34,510 bases of DNA from assembly GCA_039933015.1 (NCBI GenBank), contig JBDTOX010000103.1, positions 1-34,510 on the forward strand. Reading direction: 5' to 3'. Source of the stretch: JBDTOX01 sp039933015. GTDB taxonomy: Bacteria > Pseudomonadota > Gammaproteobacteria > Burkholderiales > Methylophilaceae. Shown piece after piece: positions 1 through 6,727 of this stretch (the stretch's first letter is position 1; each line of letters opens with the position of its first letter). Position numbers and translations under genes: made by a program. Under the pieces are notes generated by a model, which was not told the origin of the DNA, made no database searches, and worked only from the letters and a program-made list of their open reading frames with translations.

Positions 1-498
1 CATCCCTTCTTCGTCGATGGAATGCGCCTCCTTGTTCGGACCGGCGGCTTTGGACCGCTCAGCCAGTCGCGTATAGAACGTCGCGACCTCACGCAGGTCC
101 TGCTCGTCTAACTGCTCAATTCCGATCATTCGATTGCTCGCCTGGCGATTTGCCGCAAGCAGTTCATTCAGCTTCAGGTGGATGGCCTCACTGTCCTTGT
201 TCTGGCTCTGCTGAATAAGAAAGACCATCAAGAAGGTGATAACGGTCGTACCGGTATTGATGATGAGCTGCCAATTTTCCGAATAGTCAAAGACCGGTCC
301 CGAGGCCGCCCACACGAGCACCGTCACCACTGCCAGGCAAAAGGCGAACGGCGAACCTCCCCAGCGCGTGACCATCGCCGCAAAGCGATCGAATGCAGTG
401 GCGAGCCTGGAATGACTCGCATACGGGACGCTAGCCATCGGCATCGAGCCCAACGGATCCGTGGCGCCGGCCTGGGTCGGCGGTTCAGATATGTTCAT
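1..498 (-). CDS. Low-affinity iron permease family membrane protein (3' end outside window)
   Basis: The frame runs from an ATG at 498 to the window edge without a stop (166 codons), so the C-terminus is missing. An AAGGAG ribosome site lies about 7 bases upstream of the ATG. The N-terminal 45 residues are soluble. Two hydrophobic segments follow (about residues 49-66 and 76-95), and then a run with MVFLIQQSQNKDSEAIHLKL at about 91-110. That pattern is typical of the small Iron_permease family (low-affinity iron permease-like), usually 130-180 aa and placed in the inner membrane. Iron transport by the bacterial members is assumed from yeast Fet4 and is not well proven. GC content is high, unlike the next three genes. 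Family call is secure, function less so. Confidence 0.85.
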   Translation of the reverse strand, partial: MNISEPPTQAGATDPLGSMPMASVPYASHSRLATAFDRFAAMVTRWGGSPFAFCLAVVTVLVWAASGPVFDYSENWQLIINTGTTVITFLMVFLIQQSQNKDSEAIHLKLNELLAANRQASNRMIGIEQLDEQDLREVATFYTRLAERSKAAGPNKEAHSIDEEGM

Positions 499-543
499 CT
501 CAGCTCCTTGCAAACGGGGCGCCCCCGAGTTCGGCTGCATCAG

Positions 544-1026
544 TTAGGCGAGCGCCGCCATCAAATCCTGCTTGCGTGCTGTAATTTGTTCACCTATTTC
601 TACCATATCAAGTTTTGTTGCCTTTGCTTTCGGGAACATCTCGTTTTGTTCTTCTTTCACATGATGTTTCACATATTCAGAAAGCACTTTTATTTTAGCG
701 TCATACATTTCACCATCAGGTTCCTTCCCTTCGACTTGAGCAATAAGAGATTTCATGCTCGCATGTTCTACGGTCGCCTCAGGAACAAGGTCATGATCTT
801 GTAAAGCATTTTTAACCGCGGGATAAAAAATCTCTTCTTCAACTTGTGCATGAACGCTGAGCTCCATACAGATTTGCTTCACTAACTTTTTCTTCATTGC
901 CTTAGTTGAGGCCTCTTCATAATCATCGAATAACTTGCTCACAAGTTTATGATCAGCGGTCAGCAATGCGATCGCATCCTGCGATTTAGTTGTTTTTAAT
1001 TCCGTTTTGTTTGGTTCAGTTTTCAT
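544..1026 (-). CDS. Hemerythrin HHE domain protein
   Basis: This 160-aa soluble protein has the full set of likely di-iron ligands: H26, H59 with E63 (HxxxE), H88, and H122 with E126 (second HxxxE). The spacing matches bacterial HHE hemerythrins of four-helix-bundle type. Such proteins bind O2 or NO or buffer iron; which applies here cannot be read from the sequence. Residues 1-17 are Lys/Thr-rich and polar, and there is no signal peptide, so it is cytoplasmic. The start has an AAGGAAGGTG ribosome site. Codon use and base composition are clearly more AT-rich than in the flanking permease and in most of the window, and this is shared with the next two genes upstream, which suggests they arrived together. 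Confidence 0.9.
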   Translation of the reverse strand: MKTEPNKTELKTTKSQDAIALLTADHKLVSKLFDDYEEASTKAMKKKLVKQICMELSVHAQVEEEIFYPAVKNALQDHDLVPEATVEHASMKSLIAQVEGKEPDGEMYDAKIKVLSEYVKHHVKEEQNEMFPKAKATKLDMVEIGEQITARKQDLMAALA

Positions 1027-1092
1027 CTTTCACCTTCCTTTATAATTAATATTGGTCTACTCGATACTTAACTGCTCTAAACATTCACCAAT

Positions 1093-1167
1093 CTAATGTA
1101 CAAAAAGAGCAATTAAGATAATGATTGGAATAGGCACGCCAAGAAAAAATAATAATAATGAACGCAT
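1093..1167 (-). CDS. 24-residue hydrophobic membrane peptide
   Basis: A short frame begins with ATG at 1167 and ends with TAG at 1093-1095. It has a strong GGAGG ribosome site about 6 bases upstream, in the sequence CTGGAGGATAAC. The product is almost wholly hydrophobic after MRS, with a central GVPIPIIILIALF stretch that would form one membrane helix with a Pro-x-Pro kink. I recall similar 20-25-residue peptides with a GVPIPIIIL core in other proteobacteria, usually near stress or membrane genes, but I cannot verify that here. It sits 14 bases after the 334-aa membrane protein and 66 bases before the hemerythrin, so the three are probably co-transcribed. The function is unknown. Confidence 0.6.
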   Translation of the reverse strand: MRSLLLFFLGVPIPIIILIALFVH

Positions 1168-1181
1168 GTTATCCTCCAGAA

Positions 1182-2186
1182 TTAAATAGAGTTAGGTTGG
1201 TAAATAAAATCGGCATCGCGACCACGGCCACCCCAAGTAGCGGCAAGGCTTGCAGAAAATGCCCCCATTAGAAGCGAAACGAATAGCCATAATGTTGCAT
1301 AAATAGAAGCTTTACGTGCTTTTTCAGCGGCATTCTTCGCGACCATTTCAGCATCAGCTTTCTTTTGCTGAATACTGGTATAAACATCATTGACACGTTT
1401 TTCAGCTTCTTGCTGAGACAATCCTGTTTTGTTTGAAATCAATTGGGCTATGTAGGTGACATCAGCTGGTGGCAATGCCTTAGCATCCAATGCATTGATA
1501 AAAATGTGTGTAACTTCTAAGGTAGGAATTGCTTGCTGAGGCGAATCAGTAGGCGGTACATTACCTAGACCAGATTTGATCTTGGCGTCTGTACGAAATA
1601 GAGAATCAATAAAATATCCCAATCCGTTAGTGGTAGAGTTAGAGAGATTATTCCCAAACTTATCATTTTCGCTTGTTGCTGCTCCTGTTGCCGCAGCGGC
1701 GGTCACTGCACCACCAGCTAAAGTAGCTGCGACTTGCGCGCCACTGTTAACGATGCCTCCGATTGCAGAAGTCAGCAATGCGGCAGTAGCCAGGGATGCC
1801 ACAGCCCAAACTAAAAAGCCATGTGCGGTATCGCGGAAATACACCTCATCTATATGCACACCACCCCATATAGTTCTTAGCCTTCCTGCCAGATATCCAC
1901 CCATGCCAGAGGCAAGAATTTGGGTGACTGTTAGCCAAACAATGGTAGAGATTCCAAATGCGCTCGCACTTACACCTTTATGCGCCCATGGCGAAACAGA
2001 GGACAGACCCAAACCAGCACCTAAGAGTAAAAGGATGAGAGCTAAAGCGGCAGCGGCGGCCGCACCTGCAAGTATGGAACTCCAAGAAACTGCAGTACCG
2101 TTTAAATTAGAACTCTTGAGATAAGCCTCTAAGCCGAGTTCTCCGCGAGCCAATTCTTCTGAGTTTGTTGCATTGGATAAAGCCAT
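1182..2186 (-). CDS. Conserved multi-pass membrane protein ('PhnA-like')
   Basis: The protein has 334 aa. A GGGAGGT ribosome site precedes the ATG. Residues 1-33 are polar. Ala/Leu-rich membrane segments lie at about 37-62, 78-102 and 122-146, and there is an Ala/Gly-rich segment around 148-170. A long soluble stretch, about 175-290, includes a charged helical part with AEKRVND and AEMVAKNAAEKARK, and a last membrane helix lies at about 293-318. A glycine-rich GGYLAGRLR at about 96-104 follows the second helix. Proteins of this kind are common in proteobacteria and are often labelled 'PhnA-like' without functional proof; I do not know a role. It leads the small AT-rich operon with the 24-residue peptide and the hemerythrin. 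The family resemblance is from memory. Confidence 0.75.
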   Translation of the reverse strand: MALSNATNSEELARGELGLEAYLKSSNLNGTAVSWSSILAGAAAAAALALILLLLGAGLGLSSVSPWAHKGVSASAFGISTIVWLTVTQILASGMGGYLAGRLRTIWGGVHIDEVYFRDTAHGFLVWAVASLATAALLTSAIGGIVNSGAQVAATLAGGAVTAAAATGAATSENDKFGNNLSNSTTNGLGYFIDSLFRTDAKIKSGLGNVPPTDSPQQAIPTLEVTHIFINALDAKALPPADVTYIAQLISNKTGLSQQEAEKRVNDVYTSIQQKKADAEMVAKNAAEKARKASIYATLWLFVSLLMGAFSASLAATWGGRGRDADFIYQPNSI

Positions 2187-2330
2187 AATGGACCTCCCTT
2201 AATTGATGAATTAATGGAATCAGTATTGCACTATTTATTTACCGGCTTTGTGTGATAGCGTACATAGCTAAATATAAAGGGCGAATTCAGGAATGAAGTG
2301 CATTTTTGAGTAACGCGGATCAGGTAGGCG

Positions 2331-2356
2331 GGATGCGGTAGCATCCATGCTTTTTT
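2331..2356 (+). terminator. Short stem-loop followed by a T6 run
   Basis: GGATGC and GCATCC pair perfectly around a GGTA loop, and the stem is followed after four bases by TTTTTT (2351-2356). This looks like a small factor-independent terminator reading rightwards. No rightward gene lies directly upstream, so it may insulate the IS30 transposase start at 2381 from outside transcription, or be part of the element's left end. Confidence 0.4.
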
Positions 2357-2380
2357 GACCAGCCAGTAGAAATTGCAGAA

Positions 2381-3207
2381 ATGAACTACACACACTTCAC
2401 CCGGGAAAAACGATGCCAGATTTACGCCTTAAAGAAGGCGGGACATAAACCAAGCGAGATAGCCCACGTGCTGGAGCAAAGCCGATCGACCATCAGCAGG
2501 GAAGTGAGCCCGTAATCGGGAAAGGCGCGGTTATCGCCCCAAGCAGGTGCATTGCCTAGCGGTTGAGCGACGCGCGATAAATGCCCGGACGATAGACGAG
2601 GCGACATGGCGATTCGCGCAAGAGAGATTGTTGCAGCAATGGAGCCCGGAGCAGATCAGCAGGCATGACAACATTAGCCCGGAGACGGTATATCAGCATA
2701 TCAGCGTGTTTATGCGGATAAGCGGACAGGTGGCTGGCTGTGGAAGCACCTGCGCTGTCAGAAGTTGTGCAAGAAGCGCTACGGCAAGACAGATTGCCGC
2801 GGAATTATCTCCACCTACCTCTCCATTGAGGCGTGTCCGGCCATCGTCGAGACACGCAGCCGGATCGGCGACTGGGAAGTCGATACCATCATTGGCAAGA
2901 ACCCCAGCACGCAATCGTGAGCATTGTCGACCACAGGTCAGGATACACGCTGATCCGCAAGGTTGGACGCAAGACTGCCCAAAAAGTTGGCCAAGCCATG
3001 GTATAACTACTCTGCCGGCATCGGAAACAGGTGCATACCATTACCTCGGACAATGGGCGGGAGTTTGCCAGGCACGAAGAAATTGCCAAACAGCTACAGG
3101 CCGACTTTTACTTCGCTCACCCCTATGCCTCTTGGGAGCGTAGCACCAACGAGAACACCAACAGACTGATACGGCAGTACTTCCCGAAAAGCCGCAATAG
3201 ATCGTAA
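2381..3207 (+). pseudogene. IS30-family transposase, decayed and 3'-truncated
   Basis: Translated piecewise, the region gives an IS30-type transposase. First comes an N-terminal helix-turn-helix (MNYTHFTREKRCQIYALKKA, ending STISREV) from 2381. The middle part contains SPEQISRH and SPETVYQHI. A DDE catalytic region then follows, with GDWEVDTIIGK (first Asp), TSDNGREFARH (second Asp) and a final Glu in ERSTNENTN. The frame changes near 2510, near 2700 (next to a TATCAGCATATCAGC duplication) and near 2910. A TAA also replaces a likely Gln codon after GQAMV at about 3004. Similarity ends at RQYFPKS-, about 40-50 residues short of the normal C-terminus. The element cannot make an active transposase. 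Its right end was lost at a junction with a reverse-transcriptase fragment. Confidence 0.9.
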
Positions 3208-3310
3208 GCCTGATGAACAAGCTCAAGTGCCTTCGTTCGGGAAAATTCAGAGTTGGACGAAAATGTCAGATCGTCAGCGTAGCGTGTATAAACGAGGCCT
3301 TCACGCCGAT
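3196..3310 (-). pseudogene. Fragment of a retron-type reverse transcriptase
   Basis: Read on the minus strand, about 3308 to 3196 encodes GLVYTRYADDLTFSS followed by about 20 residues ending HQAYDLL. The block YTRYADDLTFS is the signature of catalytic motif 5 of retron-type and related bacterial reverse transcriptases, with the two metal-binding Asp of YADD. Only some 38 residues remain. No other reverse-transcriptase motif, msr/msd region or start codon is present nearby, so it is a relic. One side joins the truncated IS30 transposase at about 3196-3206, and the other joins a coding frame on the opposite strand at about 3300-3312. A group II intron or diversity-generating element source is less likely but not excluded by such a short piece. 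Confidence 0.7.
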
Positions 3311-4178
3311 CCTGAAGAATGGCCGCACCGTGATGATCACACGCAAGCACTACGAAGTGCTGCATCCGGCGATTCCGCGCTTTGGCGGCAGCGTGATCTG
3401 GTACGACTACGACACGCTGCTCTACTTTAATACGCTCGCCAATCCGGGACTGGCGCCCGATGGCCTTTACCAGCTACGCTTTGTCGGCTACACGGCGGAC
3501 GCAGCGGACAACATCATTCCTTTGAGCGAACGCATACTGCCCACTTGCGGCCAGACGGCCACCGAGACGGTGTATATCCGGATCGACAATCAAGCCATGA
3601 TCCACGCGCCTTCTACGCCACTTCATCCATGTGGCCCGGGCACCGTGCACACCTGCACCAATGAGCCCGATTGCTACATACGCAAGATCTGCATTAACGA
3701 AGGGATGGCGGACGAGCACTGCATTTCTGCCTGTGACATCGTCAAGCTGGCGGCAACCGACACGCTTACGGTTCACTTCACCGCCACCTGCCCGCCGACG
3801 GCCGAGGACGGCCATCTGGGCGGCTACTGGCTGCGTGCAGAATATGGAGTCTCGCAGGTGTTCTACATAGGCACCGGGCTGCATGGCACGTTCGCCGCTG
3901 ATCCGACCTTTGAAGTCGGGCCCGATTACGCGAATGCGCTGCTGCAAGGCGCACCGCGTCCGCACTGGTACGGTGGCGACTACAAGGTCACCTTGCGCGG
4001 CACGGACTTCCCCGAGTGCTGCGCCTACCTCCTGCACCTTCGTGCCTGGAAGCGGACCACCAACGGTTGCAGCGATCCGCAATGGGTCCACGCCAACGAG
4101 TTCGAAATTGCATTCACGATTCTGCGGCCCGAGCTCTGCCCGGACGTCTGTCCGGACAAACAAAAGGTAATCGGCTAG
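3213..4178 (+). CDS. Cys-rich protein of unknown function, 5'-truncated by rearrangement
   Basis: The open frame encodes 321 aa from an ATG at 3213, but its first ~30 residues are the antisense of the reverse-transcriptase fragment. Native coding sequence seems to start near 3306 (around EAFTPILKNGRT), so the true N-terminus and promoter were probably lost. The rest looks beta-rich, with many aromatic residues (for example VIWYDYDT and LYQLRFVGY). It has a Cys-rich stretch at about residues 140-195 with eight Cys, and a later ECCAYLLHLRAWKR segment at about 270-284. No signal peptide or membrane helix is visible. I do not recognise a family. It lies 7 bases before the DUF1360-like gene and is the first of a four-gene cluster in which adjacent Cys pairs recur. 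Expression is doubtful because the 5' region is foreign. Confidence 0.6.
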   Translation: MNKLKCLRSGKFRVGRKCQIVSVACINEAFTPILKNGRTVMITRKHYEVLHPAIPRFGGSVIWYDYDTLLYFNTLANPGLAPDGLYQLRFVGYTADAADNIIPLSERILPTCGQTATETVYIRIDNQAMIHAPSTPLHPCGPGTVHTCTNEPDCYIRKICINEGMADEHCISACDIVKLAATDTLTVHFTATCPPTAEDGHLGGYWLRAEYGVSQVFYIGTGLHGTFAADPTFEVGPDYANALLQGAPRPHWYGGDYKVTLRGTDFPECCAYLLHLRAWKRTTNGCSDPQWVHANEFEIAFTILRPELCPDVCPDKQKVIG

Positions 4179-4185
4179 TGGGCGC

Positions 4186-4509
4186 GTGGAACACGAACTC
4201 TATGGATTGTTGCTGGGCGTACTGGGTGTTTGGCGCATCACCCATCTGATTCAGGCCGAAGATGGCCCTTGGGATGTGGTGGTGCGCCTTCGGACCTTGG
4301 CAGGCGGCGGCATGGCTGGCCAGCTGATGGATTGCTTCTATTGTCTGAGCCTGTGGATTGCCCTGCCGTTCGCGCTCCTGCTCGGAGAGACCTGGCTCCA
4401 GCACCTCTTGCTATGGCCGGCGCTGTCGGCCGGGGCGATTTTGCTGGAGCGCACGACTGGCGGTGCTTTGACGGCGCCGATGGCCTATAGCCAACACGAG
4501 GAGACATAA
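4186..4509 (+). CDS. DUF1360-like small membrane protein
   Basis: The product has 107 aa. The start is a GTG 7 bases after the previous stop. The features are an N-terminal hydrophobic helix (about 5-22), a charged linker with AEDGPWDVVVRLR, a GQLMDCFYCLSLWIALPFAL segment at about 46-65, where the CxxC (C51, C54) sits at the start of a membrane helix, and a last hydrophobic stretch at about 68-90. The arrangement of N-terminal helix, DGP-W, CxxC and helix matches the DUF1360 family as I remember it, best known from Firmicutes near spore-coat genes; no biochemical role is known to me. Its stop codon directly abuts the ATG of the next gene, so the two are translationally linked. Confidence 0.65.
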   Translation: MEHELYGLLLGVLGVWRITHLIQAEDGPWDVVVRLRTLAGGGMAGQLMDCFYCLSLWIALPFALLLGETWLQHLLLWPALSAGAILLERTTGGALTAPMAYSQHEET

Positions 4510-4785
4510 ATGTCCTGCTGCGGAAGTAAACGTCAACAAGTGGTCGCCAGCGCCTTCGCTGCATCGGGCACGAATGCTACCGCCGCACCGAGCCCCAGCG
4601 TTTCCCACGGCCCCGGACCAGCGGGTGTGCCTTTCATTTACGACGGCGTGGCCGGGCTGATCGTCACCGGCCGCGTAAGCGGGCGGCGCTATCGCTTCGG
4701 CGAGCGCGGCGCCAGACTCAGCGTCGACCCACGCGACGCACCTTCGCTTGAGATGACACCGAAGCTCAGGCGCGTTTTGCCATAA
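4510..4785 (+). CDS. Small protein with N-terminal MSCCGSKR and a basic C-terminal domain
   Basis: The product has 91 aa. The ATG follows a GAGGAG ribosome site that lies inside the end of the preceding gene. The N-terminus carries adjacent cysteines (MSCCGSKR), followed by a low-complexity Ala/Pro/Ser linker to about residue 38. The remaining ~50 residues look like a compact beta domain with FIYDGVAGLIVTGRVSGRRY, then an Arg-rich stretch ending in LRRVLP. I recall similar small CC proteins with a TGxVSGRRYRF stretch in phage-like or tail-like gene clusters, which is memory only and not verified. The function is unknown. It lies between a DUF1360-like membrane protein and a 442-aa protein that also begins with a Cys pair. 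Confidence 0.65.
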   Translation: MSCCGSKRQQVVASAFAASGTNATAAPSPSVSHGPGPAGVPFIYDGVAGLIVTGRVSGRRYRFGERGARLSVDPRDAPSLEMTPKLRRVLP

Positions 4786-4854
4786 GTCGGGTGCCCAAAA
4801 AATCACTCGCCTTGTATCACGATTCCAGCTTATTACCCATAGGAGGAAAACAAA

Positions 4855-6183
4855 ATGGCTGAAACAACCCTAAACGAAGTACCTTGCTGTCCGCCACTTT
4901 CCAAGGACGAAGTTTGCGATGTACTTGATTTTCATTACCGCCTCACCTATAGCACAACAGTCGTGGCCGGCAATCGCCGCGTGCTGGTTGAAGTGCTGAT
5001 CCACGCCCGGTTCGAGCGCTGCCCCGGCCCGATGACGCTGGGCGATCTCGTCTACAGCACCACACTTTTCCCCGGCGAAAAAGTGAAGCTGTTTACCTCA
5101 GACCGGCGTACCCGCTTCAGTTTCGATAGCGCCACCAAGGTAAGCTATCGCAACGAGCAAACGAGTGAAGAGCGCTACTACACGGCTAGCGTGCACGATT
5201 TCATGTCCGACGTTTCGGTGCGCGATTCCGGTTCCGCATCGTCATCCAATCGTGGTTCTGCCAAAGGCCATGGCGGCACCAGTGGCGCGATCCAGAGCTT
5301 CTTCGGCGGCGCATCCGTTGATGTGAGTGGTTCTTACGATGCCTCTTCCACCAGTTCGTTCGTGCGTGAACTTTCCCAGCACGCTTCCAGCAGCGACCGG
5401 CGCGCCGAGATGGGCACACGTGCGGCGAACTCGGTTTCGGTGGGTGAAGTCTCGACCCGCACCCACATCGAGGGCGAATCGGAAGATCATTTTGAATCGG
5501 CGTCGCGGGAATTTTCCAACCCCAACAAGTGCCACGCAGTGACGTTCTTTTTTTACCAGATCAACAAGACCCAGATCGTGCGCTTCAAGATCGTTGCCAT
5601 ACAGCGCCGGGTGATTGACCCCGCGGCCGACACGCGGGTGACAAACAACCTGTTCGTCGCCGACGGTGACGTGTCAGCTATCCCCAACGCCGTCCTCGCG
5701 ACTGACACCAATCGGTTGCAGACGGAAGAGGTCGGCCGCGCGAGCGAATTGGCCAGATTGCGCGCCAACGCGACAGGGGCCGGCAACACGCTGGGCCAGT
5801 CCGCAGGGTTTGCCAGCAGGTTTGTCGCTGCTGAAGTGACGCTACCCATCCCGGAAGCCGTAAAGGCCCGTGCGCTCGCCCAAGTCGATCAGGCGCTGCA
5901 AAAGCAGGGGCTCATCGACAGACAGGGCAAGGTCACCGATCAGATTGTGGCGGAATTGTCGTTTGAGCGGATAAGTTCACTGCCTACACCGGGGATGCTC
6001 GTCAAAGGCTGCCTGGACGACTGCGATATCTGCGAACCAGCGCTCGATAAGGCAATTGAGCTTGACCTCGAACGCAAGGCGCTGGAAAACGAACTGCTTA
6101 AAAAGCAGATCGCGTTGCTCGAAAAATCCCAGAAGTATCGATGCTGCCCGGTGGACGAAAAGGAGGATGAGGCGAATTCGTAG
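4855..6183 (+). CDS. 442-aa protein of unknown function with Cys pairs at both ends
   Basis: Translation should be strong: an AGGAGG lies 8 bases before the ATG. Residues 1-25 contain CCPPLSKDEVCD. Residues 25-115 look beta-rich and include LGDLVYSTTLFPGEKVKLFTSD. About 120-200 is a Ser/Gly-rich, low-complexity stretch, and about 200-290 is another beta-rich part. The C-terminal third has an Ala-rich helical region, then GCLDDCDICEPALDKAIELD and a predicted coiled coil at about 398-427, ending in YRCCPVDEKE. No signal peptide or membrane segment is visible. The Cys clusters at both ends could bind metal or cross-link subunits; this is inference. I do not recognise the family. It is the last and longest gene of the four-gene module and converges with the HiPIP gene. 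Confidence 0.75.
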   Translation: MAETTLNEVPCCPPLSKDEVCDVLDFHYRLTYSTTVVAGNRRVLVEVLIHARFERCPGPMTLGDLVYSTTLFPGEKVKLFTSDRRTRFSFDSATKVSYRNEQTSEERYYTASVHDFMSDVSVRDSGSASSSNRGSAKGHGGTSGAIQSFFGGASVDVSGSYDASSTSSFVRELSQHASSSDRRAEMGTRAANSVSVGEVSTRTHIEGESEDHFESASREFSNPNKCHAVTFFFYQINKTQIVRFKIVAIQRRVIDPAADTRVTNNLFVADGDVSAIPNAVLATDTNRLQTEEVGRASELARLRANATGAGNTLGQSAGFASRFVAAEVTLPIPEAVKARALAQVDQALQKQGLIDRQGKVTDQIVAELSFERISSLPTPGMLVKGCLDDCDICEPALDKAIELDLERKALENELLKKQIALLEKSQKYRCCPVDEKEDEANS

Positions 6184-6293
6184 CGCTGTAGAGATTCACC
6201 GCTAGCGGCTGGCCAATATATCGTCTAGCCGTGCCATTTCCGCGCGAGCGGGGTTCAGCTTGATTGCGCCAGCTCGATTGGGCAAGACACGCT

Positions 6294-6315
6294 GGATTCC
6301 CGCTTGCACGGGAGT
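6294..6315. repeat. Partial GGATTCCCGC-type palindromic repeat
   Basis: TCCCG (6298-6302) and CGGGA (6309-6313) form a small hairpin inside GGATTCCCGCTTGCACGGGA. The sequence resembles the dispersed GGATTCCCGC...GCGGGAATGAC repeats found between genes in many beta- and gammaproteobacteria. A second partial copy of its first 12 bases (GGATTCCCGCTT) occurs at 26797-26808. The rest of 6184-6427, between two convergent genes, shows nothing else I can name. Confidence 0.35.
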
Positions 6316-6427
6316 GGGCATCCCGCCAAGCTTCCCTGCACACATTCAGGAAAGCCGCGTAGTCATTTCTTTGAGAGTATTTCTGCCCAGCGGGTTGTAC
6401 AGTCCAGCCTGGTGGATTTTGCTCCGG

Positions 6428-6709
6428 CTACTTCCGTTCCGAATGTGCCATGCACCAACCATAGGGCGTTACGGTACCCTCAAGAATGCGGCAGGTGCCA
6501 GCGCCCGATCCGTCTGGGATGAAGGCTGTGCAGGTTGCGCAGCTTTTTCCGTTTCTGGGGCTATCCTGATAGTTGAAATCCGCTTTTGAGCCCGTTCCCG
6601 CAACGGCAGATCTACCTGCCACCAGAATTGGCAGTATCGCAATGGATGTCAGCAGGGCCGCGCCTCTTTTCAGTATGGCACGACGGGATATTTTCGTTAC
6701 AGTATTCAT
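6428..6709 (-). CDS. High-potential iron-sulfur protein (HiPIP), Tat-exported
   Basis: The product has 93 aa. The N-terminus has a twin-arginine signal (SRRAILKRGA at about 8-17) followed by a hydrophobic segment to about residue 37, so it is exported folded to the periplasm. Four Cys that would bind one [4Fe-4S] cluster are C57, C60, C73 and C86 (C-x2-C-x12-C-x12-C), with a Tyr at 47 and an aromatic GW before the last Cys, as usual in HiPIPs. HiPIPs carry single electrons in the periplasm, and the Acidithiobacillus homologue Iro is linked to iron oxidation. The start is set by AAAGGAG 9 bases upstream. It lies 18 bases after the Cyc2-like cytochrome-porin gene and is almost certainly in one operon with it, suggesting electron flow between the two. 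Confidence 0.95.
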   Translation of the reverse strand: MNTVTKISRRAILKRGAALLTSIAILPILVAGRSAVAGTGSKADFNYQDSPRNGKSCATCTAFIPDGSGAGTCRILEGTVTPYGWCMAHSERK

Positions 6710-6727
6710 AATGACATCTCCTTTGCG

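Noticed and set aside
178..804. 208-codon open frame on the plus strand
   Set aside because: It lies antisense to the iron permease and hemerythrin genes, and the product is low-complexity with His/Arg runs and then Phe/His runs. The minus-strand frames have motifs and ribosome sites.
3123..3365. Independent 80-aa protein on the minus strand
   Set aside because: Only the middle ~38 residues match a reverse transcriptase. The ends are antisense to the IS30 transposase and to the gene at 3213, so it is a relic and not a gene.
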